Shown piece after piece: positions 9,299 through 17,632 of a stretch of DNA of 64,000 nt (positions are counted from its first letter, which is position 1; each line of letters starts with the position of its first letter). Under the pieces are notes generated by a model. The model did no database searches and was not told the DNA's origin. It worked only from the letters and a program-made list of their open reading frames with translations. A program made the translations under genes and the position numbers. This stretch comes from JAQTTT01 sp041652755 (GTDB lineage Archaea > Nanobdellota > Nanobdellia > Tiddalikarchaeales > Tiddalikarchaeaceae), in contig JBAZGS010000004.1 of the NCBI GenBank assembly GCA_041652755.1, forward strand, positions 1-64,000. The letters are read 5' to 3'.

Positions 9299-10160
9299 AT
9301 TAGGAAAATTTTATGATATTCTAAAACAGTCATACATAAAATTTTTTAAAAAAAATGTAAAAGGATCATTATTTTTAAAAATGATTGAAGCAAAGGGGCG
9401 TTCAAGATTTGATATATTAGAATCTGCTTCTCTTCATAATTTTGAAATAAATAAAGATATCAAAGAAGAATTACTAAAAGAAGGATATATTAGAGAAGGA
9501 AAAGATATAAATGAATATATAATAACTGGAAAAGGAACAGTTTATTATGAAACACAAAAATCTATTAGTTCAAAAGATGACATTATTGATTATTTAGATA
9601 TCAAATTTTTTAATATAAGTAAAAAAACTGAAAAAAAAGTTGATTCTGTTGAAAAAGTAATATTATTAAGCTTAATTGCTGCAAGAGCATTTTCAAAAGA
9701 ATCTTCTATAGATTGTACTAAATCAAATGAAGTATTAGATCTTTGGAAAAAAATATTTGAAGAATCTTATGAATTATTAAAAAATCTAAAAATTATTGAT
9801 TCAGAAGAACCCTTATTTGAAGAAAATAAAGGAAATCAGCATATAATTGCAAAGACTATTAGAGCAAAAAGTGAATTGTTTGAAAAAGTTAAGAATATAT
9901 ATAAATTAGTTAGTGGCCAGAATTCTAGATTTTTAGATATGACTGTAGATAAAAATATAATAGAAGAAAAATTAATATTCTTATTTAATAAAATATTTGA
10001 AAAAAATCTAGATTATATTTCTATAAATAAAGTTAATGAATTTTTAATTGATATTTCTGAAAAATATTATGTTTATTTATTTGACTCAAAAACTCATGTT
10101 TTCAAAAGTATGGATTATGATGATATAATAAAAGATTGTTTAATAAAATCATGCAAATAA
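9282..10160 (+). CDS. Winged-helix-like accessory protein of the HerA-NurA-SMC operon
   Basis: The 292-residue protein begins at a TTG inside the end of the SMC-like gene. Its N-terminal part (about 20-90) looks like a winged helix: helical segments, then KEELLKEGYIREGKDINEYIITGKGTVYYE cut here into strand-like pieces typical of a wing. The rest is helical and unrecognised. Last position in the operon with tight overlap suggests a partner of the SMC-like ATPase, comparable in position to the wHTH-type subunits of SMC systems. That comparison is inference. Confidence 0.65.
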   Translation: MEKIIELGKFYDILKQSYIKFFKKNVKGSLFLKMIEAKGRSRFDILESASLHNFEINKDIKEELLKEGYIREGKDINEYIITGKGTVYYETQKSISSKDDIIDYLDIKFFNISKKTEKKVDSVEKVILLSLIAARAFSKESSIDCTKSNEVLDLWKKIFEESYELLKNLKIIDSEEPLFEENKGNQHIIAKTIRAKSELFEKVKNIYKLVSGQNSRFLDMTVDKNIIEEKLIFLFNKIFEKNLDYISINKVNEFLIDISEKYYVYLFDSKTHVFKSMDYDDIIKDCLIKSCK

Positions 10161-10161
10161 T

Positions 10162-10758
10162 TTATTTAATCATTTCTTCAAGTTCTTTTCGTATTTTTTC
10201 ATTTTCTATAAAGAATTCATAGAACTTTATTAATGAATTAACAGTCCATTCTTGCAATTCTTGATTTTTTAAATCATTCATATTAGTTATATTTTTGGAA
10301 GAGAATATATCTATTTTTGCCCAATTTTTTCCCCATATTTCAAATCTTACTTTTTTATCAAATAACTTTTGAAGTTCATTTTCATAATTTTTTCTTATTT
10401 TTTGAGTATATAATATATTTGAATCACGATTAGCATTTTCAAAATGTATACCTAAAGTAATATAAGATTTTGATGGTGGAAAATAAACTTCAAAATGAAT
10501 TCCTTTAGTTCTAAGTTTTTTTATTAATTCATCAGAAGAATTTATTTTAGAGTAGGGGTATGCTGTATCTCCCAAAAAAATATCATGTTTTATTTTATTA
10601 AATATTAAATTAAGATTATGCCAAAATTCTTGGTAAAATTTTGATGTAGATCCTTCATTAGCAAATAAAACTTCATCTTTTGATATTTCTAAATCAGGGA
10701 GTTGTTCAGTATTTTCTCTTTTTTCTTTTAATGACTTAAGCATGTTTGAAATATCCAT
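10162..10758 (-). CDS. DUF4268-like protein
   Basis: The 198-residue protein has the pattern of DUF4268: an aromatic FYQEFWHNLN start at about residue 40, a middle GIHFEVYFPPSKSYITLGIHF cut into strands (sensitive to family comparison), LYTQKIRKNYENELQKL, then VRFEIWGKNWAKIDIF near 137-152. DUF4268 is often found at the end of restriction or nuclease proteins; here it stands alone. It is convergent with the NurA-HerA operon, one base from its stop, and lies upstream of mobile-element genes. Function unknown; restriction-associated by family and location. Confidence 0.55.
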   Translation of the reverse strand: MDISNMLKSLKEKRENTEQLPDLEISKDEVLFANEGSTSKFYQEFWHNLNLIFNKIKHDIFLGDTAYPYSKINSSDELIKKLRTKGIHFEVYFPPSKSYITLGIHFENANRDSNILYTQKIRKNYENELQKLFDKKVRFEIWGKNWAKIDIFSSKNITNMNDLKNQELQEWTVNSLIKFYEFFIENEKIRKELEEMIK

Positions 10759-10794
10759 AAATAATAATTAATCACTATATAATAAAAACTCTTT

Positions 10795-10865
10795 GGGCGA
10801 GCCGAAGGCGAGCCCTATATACAAGCGAAGCTAATTTAGATATTAATAGCTAGGTAGAACCTAGC
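10795..10865. terminator. GC-rich repeat and perfect hairpin at the end of the DUF2958-like gene
   Basis: In an otherwise AT-rich stretch, GGGCGAGCC-GAA-GGCGAGCC forms a direct repeat at 10795-10814. At 10849-10865 GCTAGGT-AGA-ACCTAGC is a perfect 7-bp stem. The stem contains the stop codon of the minus-strand gene ending at 10861, so it would form at the 3' end of that transcript. A terminator is the simplest reading; an element boundary is an alternative. Confidence 0.45.
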
Positions 10866-11139
10866 ATTCTTTGGTTAGCCATCCAATGGCTTCTTTTTTT
10901 AGCTCCCAAGCCATTGGTTTGAGTAGTTCTATTTCGGTTTTGCTAAAATAGCCCCATTCTGGGAATGGTCCTGTAACGAAACCGAAGTAGATTTCGTCAT
11001 CTTTGTATACTTTTCCGTCAATGACTGAGTCTTGCTTATAGGCTAGCTCAGTTGCTAGCCAGTAGATGCCTGAGAAGGATTCCCAGGCTTTTATTATCGG
11101 CTTGTCGCCAACTTTGCTGTCTTTTATGAAGGTGCTCAT
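10861..11139 (-). CDS. DUF2958-like plasmid-type protein
   Basis: The 92-residue protein contains EIYFGFVTGPFPEWGYFSKTEIELLK cut as IYFGFVTG, then EWGYFSKTEIELL. This matches the core of DUF2958 (FFGLV-x(n)-LGYFS-x2-EL), a family carried mainly by plasmids and conjugative elements. It overlaps the upstream 78-residue gene by four bases, so the two form one unit. Its base composition is clearly richer in G and C than the defence genes on both sides. Function unknown; a mobile-element remnant is likely. Confidence 0.6.
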   Translation of the reverse strand: MSTFIKDSKVGDKPIIKAWESFSGIYWLATELAYKQDSVIDGKVYKDDEIYFGFVTGPFPEWGYFSKTEIELLKPMAWELKKEAIGWLTKEC

Positions 11140-11372
11140 TGTTGAGCACCTTCTTTAACACTTTTCAGCTCTTCTCTCATTCTCCAGAGCTGTCTTGAGA
11201 TTTTCCAGTCTAAGCTTAGTAGCTTGCTGATGTCTTCCAGCATACCTATTTGATTCACTTCTGGATTGGTTTCTTCCAGAACCGTTCTCGTTTTTTCGTC
11301 GATTAGCTTCTTTACCTTGAAGCTTAATCCTGTGGTTGCCCACACCCTCGTTACTAACATTTTTGTATTCAT
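11136..11372 (-). CDS. Hypothetical 78-residue protein with strong Shine-Dalgarno site
   Basis: The frame extends upstream to 11402, but a GGAGGT sequence lies nine bases before the ATG at 11372, so I choose that start (MNTKMLVTRVWATTG). The protein is short, charged and has no recognised domain. It is coupled (ATGA-type overlap) to the DUF2958-like gene. A clear Shine-Dalgarno site is uncommon in this window, where most genes look leaderless. That fits an origin in a plasmid or virus. Confidence 0.6.
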   Translation of the reverse strand: MNTKMLVTRVWATTGLSFKVKKLIDEKTRTVLEETNPEVNQIGMLEDISKLLSLDWKISRQLWRMREELKSVKEGAQQ

Positions 11373-11516
11373 ACTATTCAAACCTCCGATTTTTTCAATC
11401 AAACAACTTCGTTGAAAAAATTGGGGTTTGGGTCAGTCAAAGGAAAGAACAGTAGGCTTTTTCTTCTCGAGCGGTGCCAAACACCGTGTTATACTGTGGC
11501 AGCAAGTTTTTTAATG

Positions 11517-11559
11517 CTCTCTGAGCTTGAGCGAAGGAGCTTAAAATACTTGCAGAGAG
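11517..11559. terminator. Inverted repeat between mobile gene pair and res
   Basis: CTCTCTG (11517-11523) and CAGAGAG (11553-11559) are inverted copies separated by 29 bases that include the direct repeat GAGCTTGAGC/GGAGCTT. The repeat starts eight bases beyond the res stop codon (11567) and could end that transcript. The surrounding 11403-11566 interval has no gene; another small palindrome, CGGTG-CCAAA-CACCG, lies at about 11471-11485. Confidence 0.35.
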
Positions 11560-11566
11560 AGAAGAA

Positions 11567-13741
11567 TTAAAATTCTACAATCTTCCAATTAGAAAGATTA
11601 TCTGGATTATAATCTTTACCTTCATTATATAACCATACATTGTCTTTTTCTATTACTATTCCACCTATTAGATTTTTACCTTTTTTGTTTTGAGATTGTA
11701 TATATTCAAATAAACCTTTTGCTCTTGGCCCTGCTTCTTTAGCAGTCATACCCTTTTTTGTATCAAATAAACCAATTCGTCCATCTTTATATTGGATTAT
11801 AAAATCAACATAAAAAGGTCTTTCAATATTTTTTTCATCAATGTATTTAACTGCAAAGAATTTAGTTTCAGATTCACCATTTTTAAACCACCACATAATT
11901 TTTTTAGATTCTGATAATTTTATCATAAAATTATTTTCTGGCATACTTGGAGATTTAAGATATAAGGGTTCCATTATAGATAATTTAAAATCAGAAGTTT
12001 GATTTTTTTTTGTATAAGTTATACTTGATGGAACTTCCCATTCTTCAGTTTTTTCTATTTCTCTTTTTTCGCTTAATTGTTTTACTTTTTCAGCATATTT
12101 ATCTTTAGACTTAATAATTATATGAGATATGTCTATTACATTATCTTCACTTAAAATTATTTTTTGAACTTTTAAATCGTATTTCTCAAAATTAAATTCT
12201 TTATTAAAATAAGTATATAATGCACTTTTTAGTCTATCACTAGAATCATGAGGAGCATAAGGACTACATAATTTCTTAACAAAAGTATCAAACTTTTGAA
12301 ATATATCATGTTCGCTCATTTCAATATCAAATGTTTCCTTTTCAATATCACCAGGTTTATCAATATTTTTAATAATTCCATCAGATATTAGTGGAATCAT
12401 CAATTTTTTAGGTTTAAGATTTAATTTATCTTTTAATTTCTCAGCTTTGGCTACTTCTAAAAAAATCTTTATAAAATCACTTGATAATCTTGTTCTTTCT
12501 CTTTGTCTTCTAAAATGTATTGATAATAACTTAATTTTAGAATAAAGACTATCTTTTCTTTTAGATTCATATACTGTTAAATAATCTTTAACATAATCTT
12601 CTTCTAAATTTATATTTGGAAGATTAGTAAATACAAAACCTTTATTTAATTCATCATTATCATAATGTAAAAGTTCAGGCATCCTCATTATTCTACCAAT
12701 AGTTTGTATAGTAAATTCAAAACTTGAATATTCTCTAAATACAACAAGGATATATGCCCTGGGGCAATCCCATCCTAAAGCAATTGCTTGTTTAAATATT
12801 AAAACTTCAACATCATTATCATATTTTTCTATGTTTGCTAATGTTTCTGACTTTTCTTCAGAAAGCCATATGGCAAGTTTTCCATTTTCTTCAGTAATCT
12901 TATACTTTTTTAAAATACTTATAACTTCATCTTTTTTATCATCAGAAACTTGAGTTTTGTCAGGCAGTTGAATAAGTAATAAAGGATTTACTTCTGATTT
13001 TTCTTTTTTAAGTGATGAAAGTAATTCTTCTCTTTTATCAAGTGCTTGTTTTATAACTATTTCATTTTCATTTTTTGATGTTATTTTTAAATTTTTAAAT
13101 TCAGGATTAACGGTTACTTCTTTCTTAATCATTTCTTCTTTTATAACTTCATCTAAAGGTACTTTTATTTTTGCTGAAACATCATGTAATTGAGGAGTAG
13201 CTGATACTTCTATTGTAACTTTAGGACCAATAACTGAAATTAACTCTTTTGATTTTTCAGAACTTGCAGTATGATGACTTTCATCTATAATTAAGATTAT
13301 AAGCCTTCCATCCTCTTTAGTGTTATTAATTACTGATTCTAAATAGAAATCTTGTTCATTCTCTTTTATTATTGTATTTTTATCTTTTTTATTTATACTT
13401 TCCCAATTAATAAATAAAATTTCATTTTCATTAATTTTTTTATCTATTAAATCATTAAAATAAGAGCATTTTAATGTTCCATCATCTTCATAATATTGTT
13501 CTAATTTTTCTTTACTTTGACTATGTATTTTTCTAACAGATATCCAAACAAAGGAAAAAGTTTTGTTATCACTTCTTTCTTTAACAAATCTTCTTAAAAA
13601 TTCTGATACCATAAGAGTCTTACCTGATCCTGTTGGAGCCTGAAAGACACACACTTCTTGATCATTAGTATTAATTAACTCATCTACTGTATTTTTTAAT
13701 TTACTTGAATATTTTTCTTGATAATCTCTTAAATTAACCAT
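11567..13741 (-). CDS. res: Type III restriction enzyme, Res subunit
   Basis: The 724-residue protein is a superfamily 2 helicase-nuclease. Walker A is at 35-42 (APTGSGKT), the DEAH-like box reads IDESHH, and SATPQ (motif III) and IGRIMR (motif VI) follow. The C-terminal PD-(D/E)XK nuclease has D near 646 (YVDFII) and DTKKG at 660-664. Type III Res translocates or diffuses on DNA after recognition by Mod and cuts between inverted unmethylated sites. It overlaps mod by 13 bases in the same operon. All key motifs are intact. Confidence 0.92.
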   Translation of the reverse strand: MVNLRDYQEKYSSKLKNTVDELINTNDQEVCVFQAPTGSGKTLMVSEFLRRFVKERSDNKTFSFVWISVRKIHSQSKEKLEQYYEDDGTLKCSYFNDLIDKKINENEILFINWESINKKDKNTIIKENEQDFYLESVINNTKEDGRLIILIIDESHHTASSEKSKELISVIGPKVTIEVSATPQLHDVSAKIKVPLDEVIKEEMIKKEVTVNPEFKNLKITSKNENEIVIKQALDKREELLSSLKKEKSEVNPLLLIQLPDKTQVSDDKKDEVISILKKYKITEENGKLAIWLSEEKSETLANIEKYDNDVEVLIFKQAIALGWDCPRAYILVVFREYSSFEFTIQTIGRIMRMPELLHYDNDELNKGFVFTNLPNINLEEDYVKDYLTVYESKRKDSLYSKIKLLSIHFRRQRERTRLSSDFIKIFLEVAKAEKLKDKLNLKPKKLMIPLISDGIIKNIDKPGDIEKETFDIEMSEHDIFQKFDTFVKKLCSPYAPHDSSDRLKSALYTYFNKEFNFEKYDLKVQKIILSEDNVIDISHIIIKSKDKYAEKVKQLSEKREIEKTEEWEVPSSITYTKKNQTSDFKLSIMEPLYLKSPSMPENNFMIKLSESKKIMWWFKNGESETKFFAVKYIDEKNIERPFYVDFIIQYKDGRIGLFDTKKGMTAKEAGPRAKGLFEYIQSQNKKGKNLIGGIVIEKDNVWLYNEGKDYNPDNLSNWKIVEF

Positions 13742-15423
13742 TTGAATATCCTCGCATATACATTCATTATTACTTCTGGAATAGGCTTTAAATCAACTAA
13801 TTCTTTAACATCTTCAAATTCTTCTTCTTTTGCGTTATCATCAAGTGAAAATATATATACTATAAATTTCCTCTTTATTTTTTTAATTTCTTCTTTTATT
13901 GATTCAATTCCTTCGTCATCATAAATTATTCCTAAATATTTATCTTCATAATTTTTGAATATTTTAAATTCCCTACCTTTTTTGACTTCTTCAAAACAAT
14001 CTTCTTTTAAGCAAAGCATTTCAGTACATTTATCAACCATTTTACATTTATTTTTATCAGTAGGTTCCGCATCAACAAAATCTGTTTTGAAATACTTAAG
14101 ATTACCTCCTAAACCGTAGTATTTTTTTTTATTTAGTAAACCAATACCTCCTTTTATTACATTTTTAAGTCTTGGATAACACATATCTGTTGCTATTTTT
14201 GTCCCATCTCCATCATTATCTTCATTATTTGTACAAAGTATAAATTTTCTATTTCCTCCATCTTCTTTATTTAATTCTAATACTGCATGCCCTGTTGTTC
14301 CAGAACCTGCAAAAAAATCTAAAATAATAGAATTATTTTTATTATGAATAACTGCATTAATACAATCCTCTACGGCATAAAGAGATTTTGGAAATGGAAA
14401 TTTGGCTTTAATAATATTATTTACAAGTTTGGTACCATATACATTTGCATTATATTTTGAATCTGTCCAAACAGTTTTCCATCTATAATCTTTTTTTTCT
14501 CTAATAATAACATATTCTTTTTTTATTTTACGACAAATTAACTCATCTTGAATTTCTTCTACACTTTGTCTAGAGAATCTCCATTTTCTTTCAACTCCTG
14601 AGGTATCAATAGGATATATTTCTAATATTCCATCTTTTCTCATTTTGTTGGAAATTTTAGGATGAAAATTTTCATCACATACTTCACCAAAACCTATAAC
14701 TTTTTCATCTTTAACAAAAATTGGGTAAAAACAATTTTTAGCAGATTCTCTCTTTGAACTTTCTTTTCCCCAATCTCTTAATGGAGTTGGGTCAATATCA
14801 GTTCTTCTTACTTTAGAGATATACGTTCCTCCTTTTGGATAAACAAAATATGCATATTCATGACAATAAGAAAAATTTTTTCCTTGTATACCCCCAGGAT
14901 TATGAATAATAGTAACACAAACAATCTCTTTATCTAAAAATAATTCTTGAAGAAGTAATCCTAATGCTGAATGCTCATTTTCATCTATAGTACATATTAA
15001 TACTCCCTCTCTTTTTAATAAATTTTTAGCTAATTTTAATCTTTTTTCCATAAAAGAAAGCCATTTACTATGACGCCACATATCTAAGTCATCAACATAA
15101 TTATTATTATATTTCCAATCTTTTGCTCCAGTATTATATGGAGGATCAATATATATAATATCTATTTTTCCTTTATGTGTATAATTTAATACAGATAAAG
15201 AATGATAATTATCTCCTTCAATAAGAATATTAATTGGTTTTTTTTTATCAGTTATTATTTCTTTACTTTTTTCTTCTATAAGAATAGGTAATTTTTCTTT
15301 ACATAGTTCTGCTACTTGTTCAGGTTTGTTTTCCCAAACAATTCCATATTTTTTTCTTTTTTCAACCTTTTTAATTTCTTTAATTAAATCTTCCTTAGAC
15401 CAAGTATTATAATTTTTAGGCAT
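13729..15423 (-). CDS. mod: Type III DNA methyltransferase, Mod subunit (adenine-N6)
   Basis: The 564-residue protein is a beta-class N6-adenine methyltransferase. The catalytic DPPY motif is at 93-96 (IDPPYNTG) and the AdoMet-binding FAGSGTTG is at 371-378, in the IV-before-I order of the beta class. The region between them would contain the target-recognition domain. It is the first gene of the mod-res operon and gives both modification and site recognition. The motifs are intact, so an active system is expected. The recognition sequence cannot be read from the protein. Confidence 0.93.
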   Translation of the reverse strand: MPKNYNTWSKEDLIKEIKKVEKRKKYGIVWENKPEQVAELCKEKLPILIEEKSKEIITDKKKPINILIEGDNYHSLSVLNYTHKGKIDIIYIDPPYNTGAKDWKYNNNYVDDLDMWRHSKWLSFMEKRLKLAKNLLKREGVLICTIDENEHSALGLLLQELFLDKEIVCVTIIHNPGGIQGKNFSYCHEYAYFVYPKGGTYISKVRRTDIDPTPLRDWGKESSKRESAKNCFYPIFVKDEKVIGFGEVCDENFHPKISNKMRKDGILEIYPIDTSGVERKWRFSRQSVEEIQDELICRKIKKEYVIIREKKDYRWKTVWTDSKYNANVYGTKLVNNIIKAKFPFPKSLYAVEDCINAVIHNKNNSIILDFFAGSGTTGHAVLELNKEDGGNRKFILCTNNEDNDGDGTKIATDMCYPRLKNVIKGGIGLLNKKKYYGLGGNLKYFKTDFVDAEPTDKNKCKMVDKCTEMLCLKEDCFEEVKKGREFKIFKNYEDKYLGIIYDDEGIESIKEEIKKIKRKFIVYIFSLDDNAKEEEFEDVKELVDLKPIPEVIMNVYARIFKWLI

Positions 15424-15481
15424 TATAATAACTTAATATGACTTTCATTTATTAATTTAACTTTTAAGTAAAAATTATTTT

Positions 15482-15625
15482 TTATTCCAAAAAATATCCT
15501 ATAAAAACGCTTAATCCCATTATTCCGAAAGCATTCCAGACATCCATTGTCTTAGACCAGTAAACAAAGGCTATGAATAGGAAGAAATGGTGCATCATGT
15601 TTAGTGTTATTGTATCTATTTTCAT
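15482..15625 (-). CDS. 47-residue membrane peptide coupled to the integrase
   Basis: A longer frame runs upstream into the integrase gene, but the convincing start is the ATG at 15625, which overlaps the integrase stop as ATGA. The peptide (MKIDTITLNMMHHFFLFIAF, then a second hydrophobic stretch ending SVFIGYFLE) has one or two membrane segments. No family is recognised. The exact coupling supports translation. Confidence 0.6.
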   Translation of the reverse strand: MKIDTITLNMMHHFFLFIAFVYWSKTMDVWNAFGIMGLSVFIGYFLE

Positions 15626-16797
15626 TTGGCCTGCACCATTTGCTTCAATTTCTCTAAAGCTTCCGGGTTTTTTACTAAATCTGAAAGTAAGTCTTGCAGT
15701 TCTGTTCTTTTCTGTTGAACCTCCATTTGCAGTTTCAGGTCTAGTATTTGGCCGCATTTACTGCAATATTTATTGTTTGGCGTGTTTAATTGTCCGCATC
15801 TGCATTTCTTTGGAGAAAAAGTATCTTTTACATCCTCTTTTCTCTTAATACCATGCACTTCTAGTATAGCGTTATCCACATCTCGGCCTGACAAATGGAC
15901 ATAAACAGAGGCCATCTTGGAGGCCTGAGTCCAGCCAAAGTACATCTTCATCTGCGCTTCGGTTAATTTGGTGGCCATGTGTGTGGCGCGAGCATGCCTG
16001 AAGCTATGAGGATTAACTCTTTTGGATATACCTGCTCTTTTGGCCGTGTCTTTTAGGAATTTAACTATTGAATTATAGTTAATTAATTCATTTTGCCTGG
16101 AGCTCCAAATATAGCTTTCAGGTGAAGGGTTTGGATGGTCTGTAAACCATTGGCTTAATAGTTGAGTACTTGAGATGATTCTTACTTGTCTGACTCCTGT
16201 CTTGCCGTTAACATTCATTACGCAGCCGTATTCGTCAAAGACTACATGCTTCATTTTAAGAGTGAGTATCTCTCCTATTCTGCAGCCGCTTTCATATATT
16301 ATGCTAATTAAGGCTTTATTCCTTATGCTTCTTGCAGAGGTTATGAGCTTTAATGCTTCCTGTTCCGTAAGGATATCCTGAGGTAGCAATTTGTTTAAGT
16401 TTTTCATTTCAGTCTTAAGCTTTAATACGAATTTTGGTGGCTCATCCTCATAAATCCATTTCATGAATCTTTTGAAGGCCTTCTTGTGGTCCACTTTAGT
16501 CCATTCACTGTATCTGCTTTGCTCAAGCCATCCGAAGTAATGGATTGCATCCTTTTCATTAATTTCTTTAAAATCTTTTTTTAGAACTATGTCTATTTTT
16601 TCAACTAATCTTAAGCACTTTACTATTCTTGGCACGCTTAGTCCGAGACTTAGCATGTAGTCATAGTATTCTAAGATAAATTTTTTGTTGGCCAAAGAAC
16701 TTGATTGGCCTTCTTTAATGCTTTTCACCTTGCTTTCTAGGTCTTCATAGTAATGGTGCAGCGTCCATGCGTCTTTCATACTTTTACTTACCTCCAA
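15622..16797 (-). CDS. Tyrosine recombinase/integrase with C-terminal zinc ribbon
   Basis: The 391-residue protein has an N-terminal SAM-like core-binding domain (about 30-125) and a catalytic domain with R173 (ESGCRIGE), H264-x-x-R267 (NPHSFRH), W289 and nucleophile Y299 (ASVYVHL). A zinc ribbon follows (C332, C334, C345, C348: CRCG then CSKCG), a form common in archaeal integrases. It starts 46 bases beyond the 3' end of a tRNA-Arg gene in the same orientation. That is the usual arrangement for elements integrated in tRNA genes, though no repeated tRNA end was found within the window. Confidence 0.9.
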   Translation of the reverse strand: MEVSKSMKDAWTLHHYYEDLESKVKSIKEGQSSSLANKKFILEYYDYMLSLGLSVPRIVKCLRLVEKIDIVLKKDFKEINEKDAIHYFGWLEQSRYSEWTKVDHKKAFKRFMKWIYEDEPPKFVLKLKTEMKNLNKLLPQDILTEQEALKLITSARSIRNKALISIIYESGCRIGEILTLKMKHVVFDEYGCVMNVNGKTGVRQVRIISSTQLLSQWFTDHPNPSPESYIWSSRQNELINYNSIVKFLKDTAKRAGISKRVNPHSFRHARATHMATKLTEAQMKMYFGWTQASKMASVYVHLSGRDVDNAILEVHGIKRKEDVKDTFSPKKCRCGQLNTPNNKYCSKCGQILDLKLQMEVQQKRTELQDLLSDLVKNPEALEKLKQMVQAK

Positions 16798-16842
16798 AGT
16801 TATTTATAAAGCAAAGACTAGGGCGTTTGACCTTTCTTCCAA

Positions 16843-16916
16843 TGCCCCTGCCGGGATTTGAACCCGGGCCTAAAGATCCGCAATCTCTTGTTCTATCCAA
16901 GCTATACTACAGGAGC
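16843..16916 (-). tRNA. tRNA-Arg (anticodon GCG)
   Basis: A 74-base cloverleaf on the minus strand. The acceptor stem GCTCCTG pairs with CAGGGGC, the T arm is CCGGG-TTCAAAT-CCCGG, and the anticodon stem AGAGA/TCTTT encloses loop TTGCGGA with GCG at positions 34-36. The D stem has one mismatch. CCA is not encoded. The integrase gene lies just downstream. Confidence 0.88.
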
Positions 16917-16982
16917 TATAGTTAATTAAAGAGTTTCATGTTTTTAATAAGTTTTTTAAATAGAATAATTCAATATTAAATC

Positions 16983-17321
16983 ATGGAAAAACTAGCTGGT
17001 TCAGGGGATTTAGGTGAATTATTGAACAATCACATTAGAAAAACCTATGAAATTGCTTTGGCTACTTGTGAGGATTTTAACCTGAAAGATGAAACTCAAT
17101 TATCTAAAATTAAAGGCATAATCTCTGATTATTACACAAACATTACTCATCAAAGGCAGTATAATACTGTTGCAAACGCTGCAGTTTTTTATGTGCTAAG
17201 CCAAACAAATCCTTTGCTTTCATTTAATTATTTCCATGAAACCTTCAATGTTTACCCTAAAAGCCTTAAAGAATGCGTTAAGCAAATAAAAAAGATAGAG
17301 TCAAAAAAAGTAATAGCTTAA
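16983..17321 (+). CDS. Hypothetical protein, 112 residues
   Basis: A soluble, mostly helical protein starting MEKLAGSGDLGELLNNH. No family is recognised. A TATA-like TTTTTTAAATAG lies about 25 bases upstream of the ATG, as for a leaderless transcript. The last four bases overlap the end of the convergent gene at 17318. Both genes share short helical patterns (FNVYPKSLKECVKQIKK versus ALKEYVNYMSLLKK) but I do not see convincing homology between them. Confidence 0.65.
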   Translation: MEKLAGSGDLGELLNNHIRKTYEIALATCEDFNLKDETQLSKIKGIISDYYTNITHQRQYNTVANAAVFYVLSQTNPLLSFNYFHETFNVYPKSLKECVKQIKKIESKKVIA

Positions 17322-17626
17322 TTCTTGTATTTTTCATAAATTTTTTTCAAAAGGCTCATATAATTAACATATTCTTTTAAAGCCCGCTTTAAAACATGCA
17401 TTGCATTTGCCCTTACACCTTTCTTAATAAGCTCAAGTTCTAATAAATTGTAGCTCTGCATAGGCTGCTCATTTTTTTTCAGTTCAATATAAATATTCCT
17501 AAAAGTTTGTATTGGATTATCACTTGTTTCATAAACAGAAGCTATGACGCACTCATTTATCCCTAAATTAACTAATCTTTCTTCCAAGTTTTTTATCTTA
17601 TTTTTTTTATAGTTATCACTGTTCAT
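17318..17626 (-). CDS. Hypothetical protein, 102 residues
   Basis: A short charged helical protein starting MNSDNYKKNKIKNLEE and ending KKIYEKYKN. No domain is recognised. It is convergent with the gene at 16983, overlapping by four bases. Upstream of its start is an unusual intergenic stretch with two stem-loops (17633-17726). Confidence 0.6.
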   Translation of the reverse strand: MNSDNYKKNKIKNLEERLVNLGINECVIASVYETSDNPIQTFRNIYIELKKNEQPMQSYNLLELELIKKGVRANAMHVLKRALKEYVNYMSLLKKIYEKYKN

Positions 17627-17632
17627 TTTAAA

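Noticed and set aside
11155..11343. 62-codon minus-strand frame inside the 78-residue gene
   Set aside because: It is an alternative frame of a gene whose start is fixed by a Shine-Dalgarno site; its composition looks unnatural.
15573..15848. Plus-strand frame of 91 codons with hydrophobic residues
   Set aside because: It lies antisense to the integrase end and the 47-residue peptide; both of these have better support.
16843..16916. Direct-repeat attachment site for the integrase
   Set aside because: I looked for a second copy of the tRNA-Arg(GCG) 3' end between 1 and 16.8 kb and saw none; it may lie outside the window.
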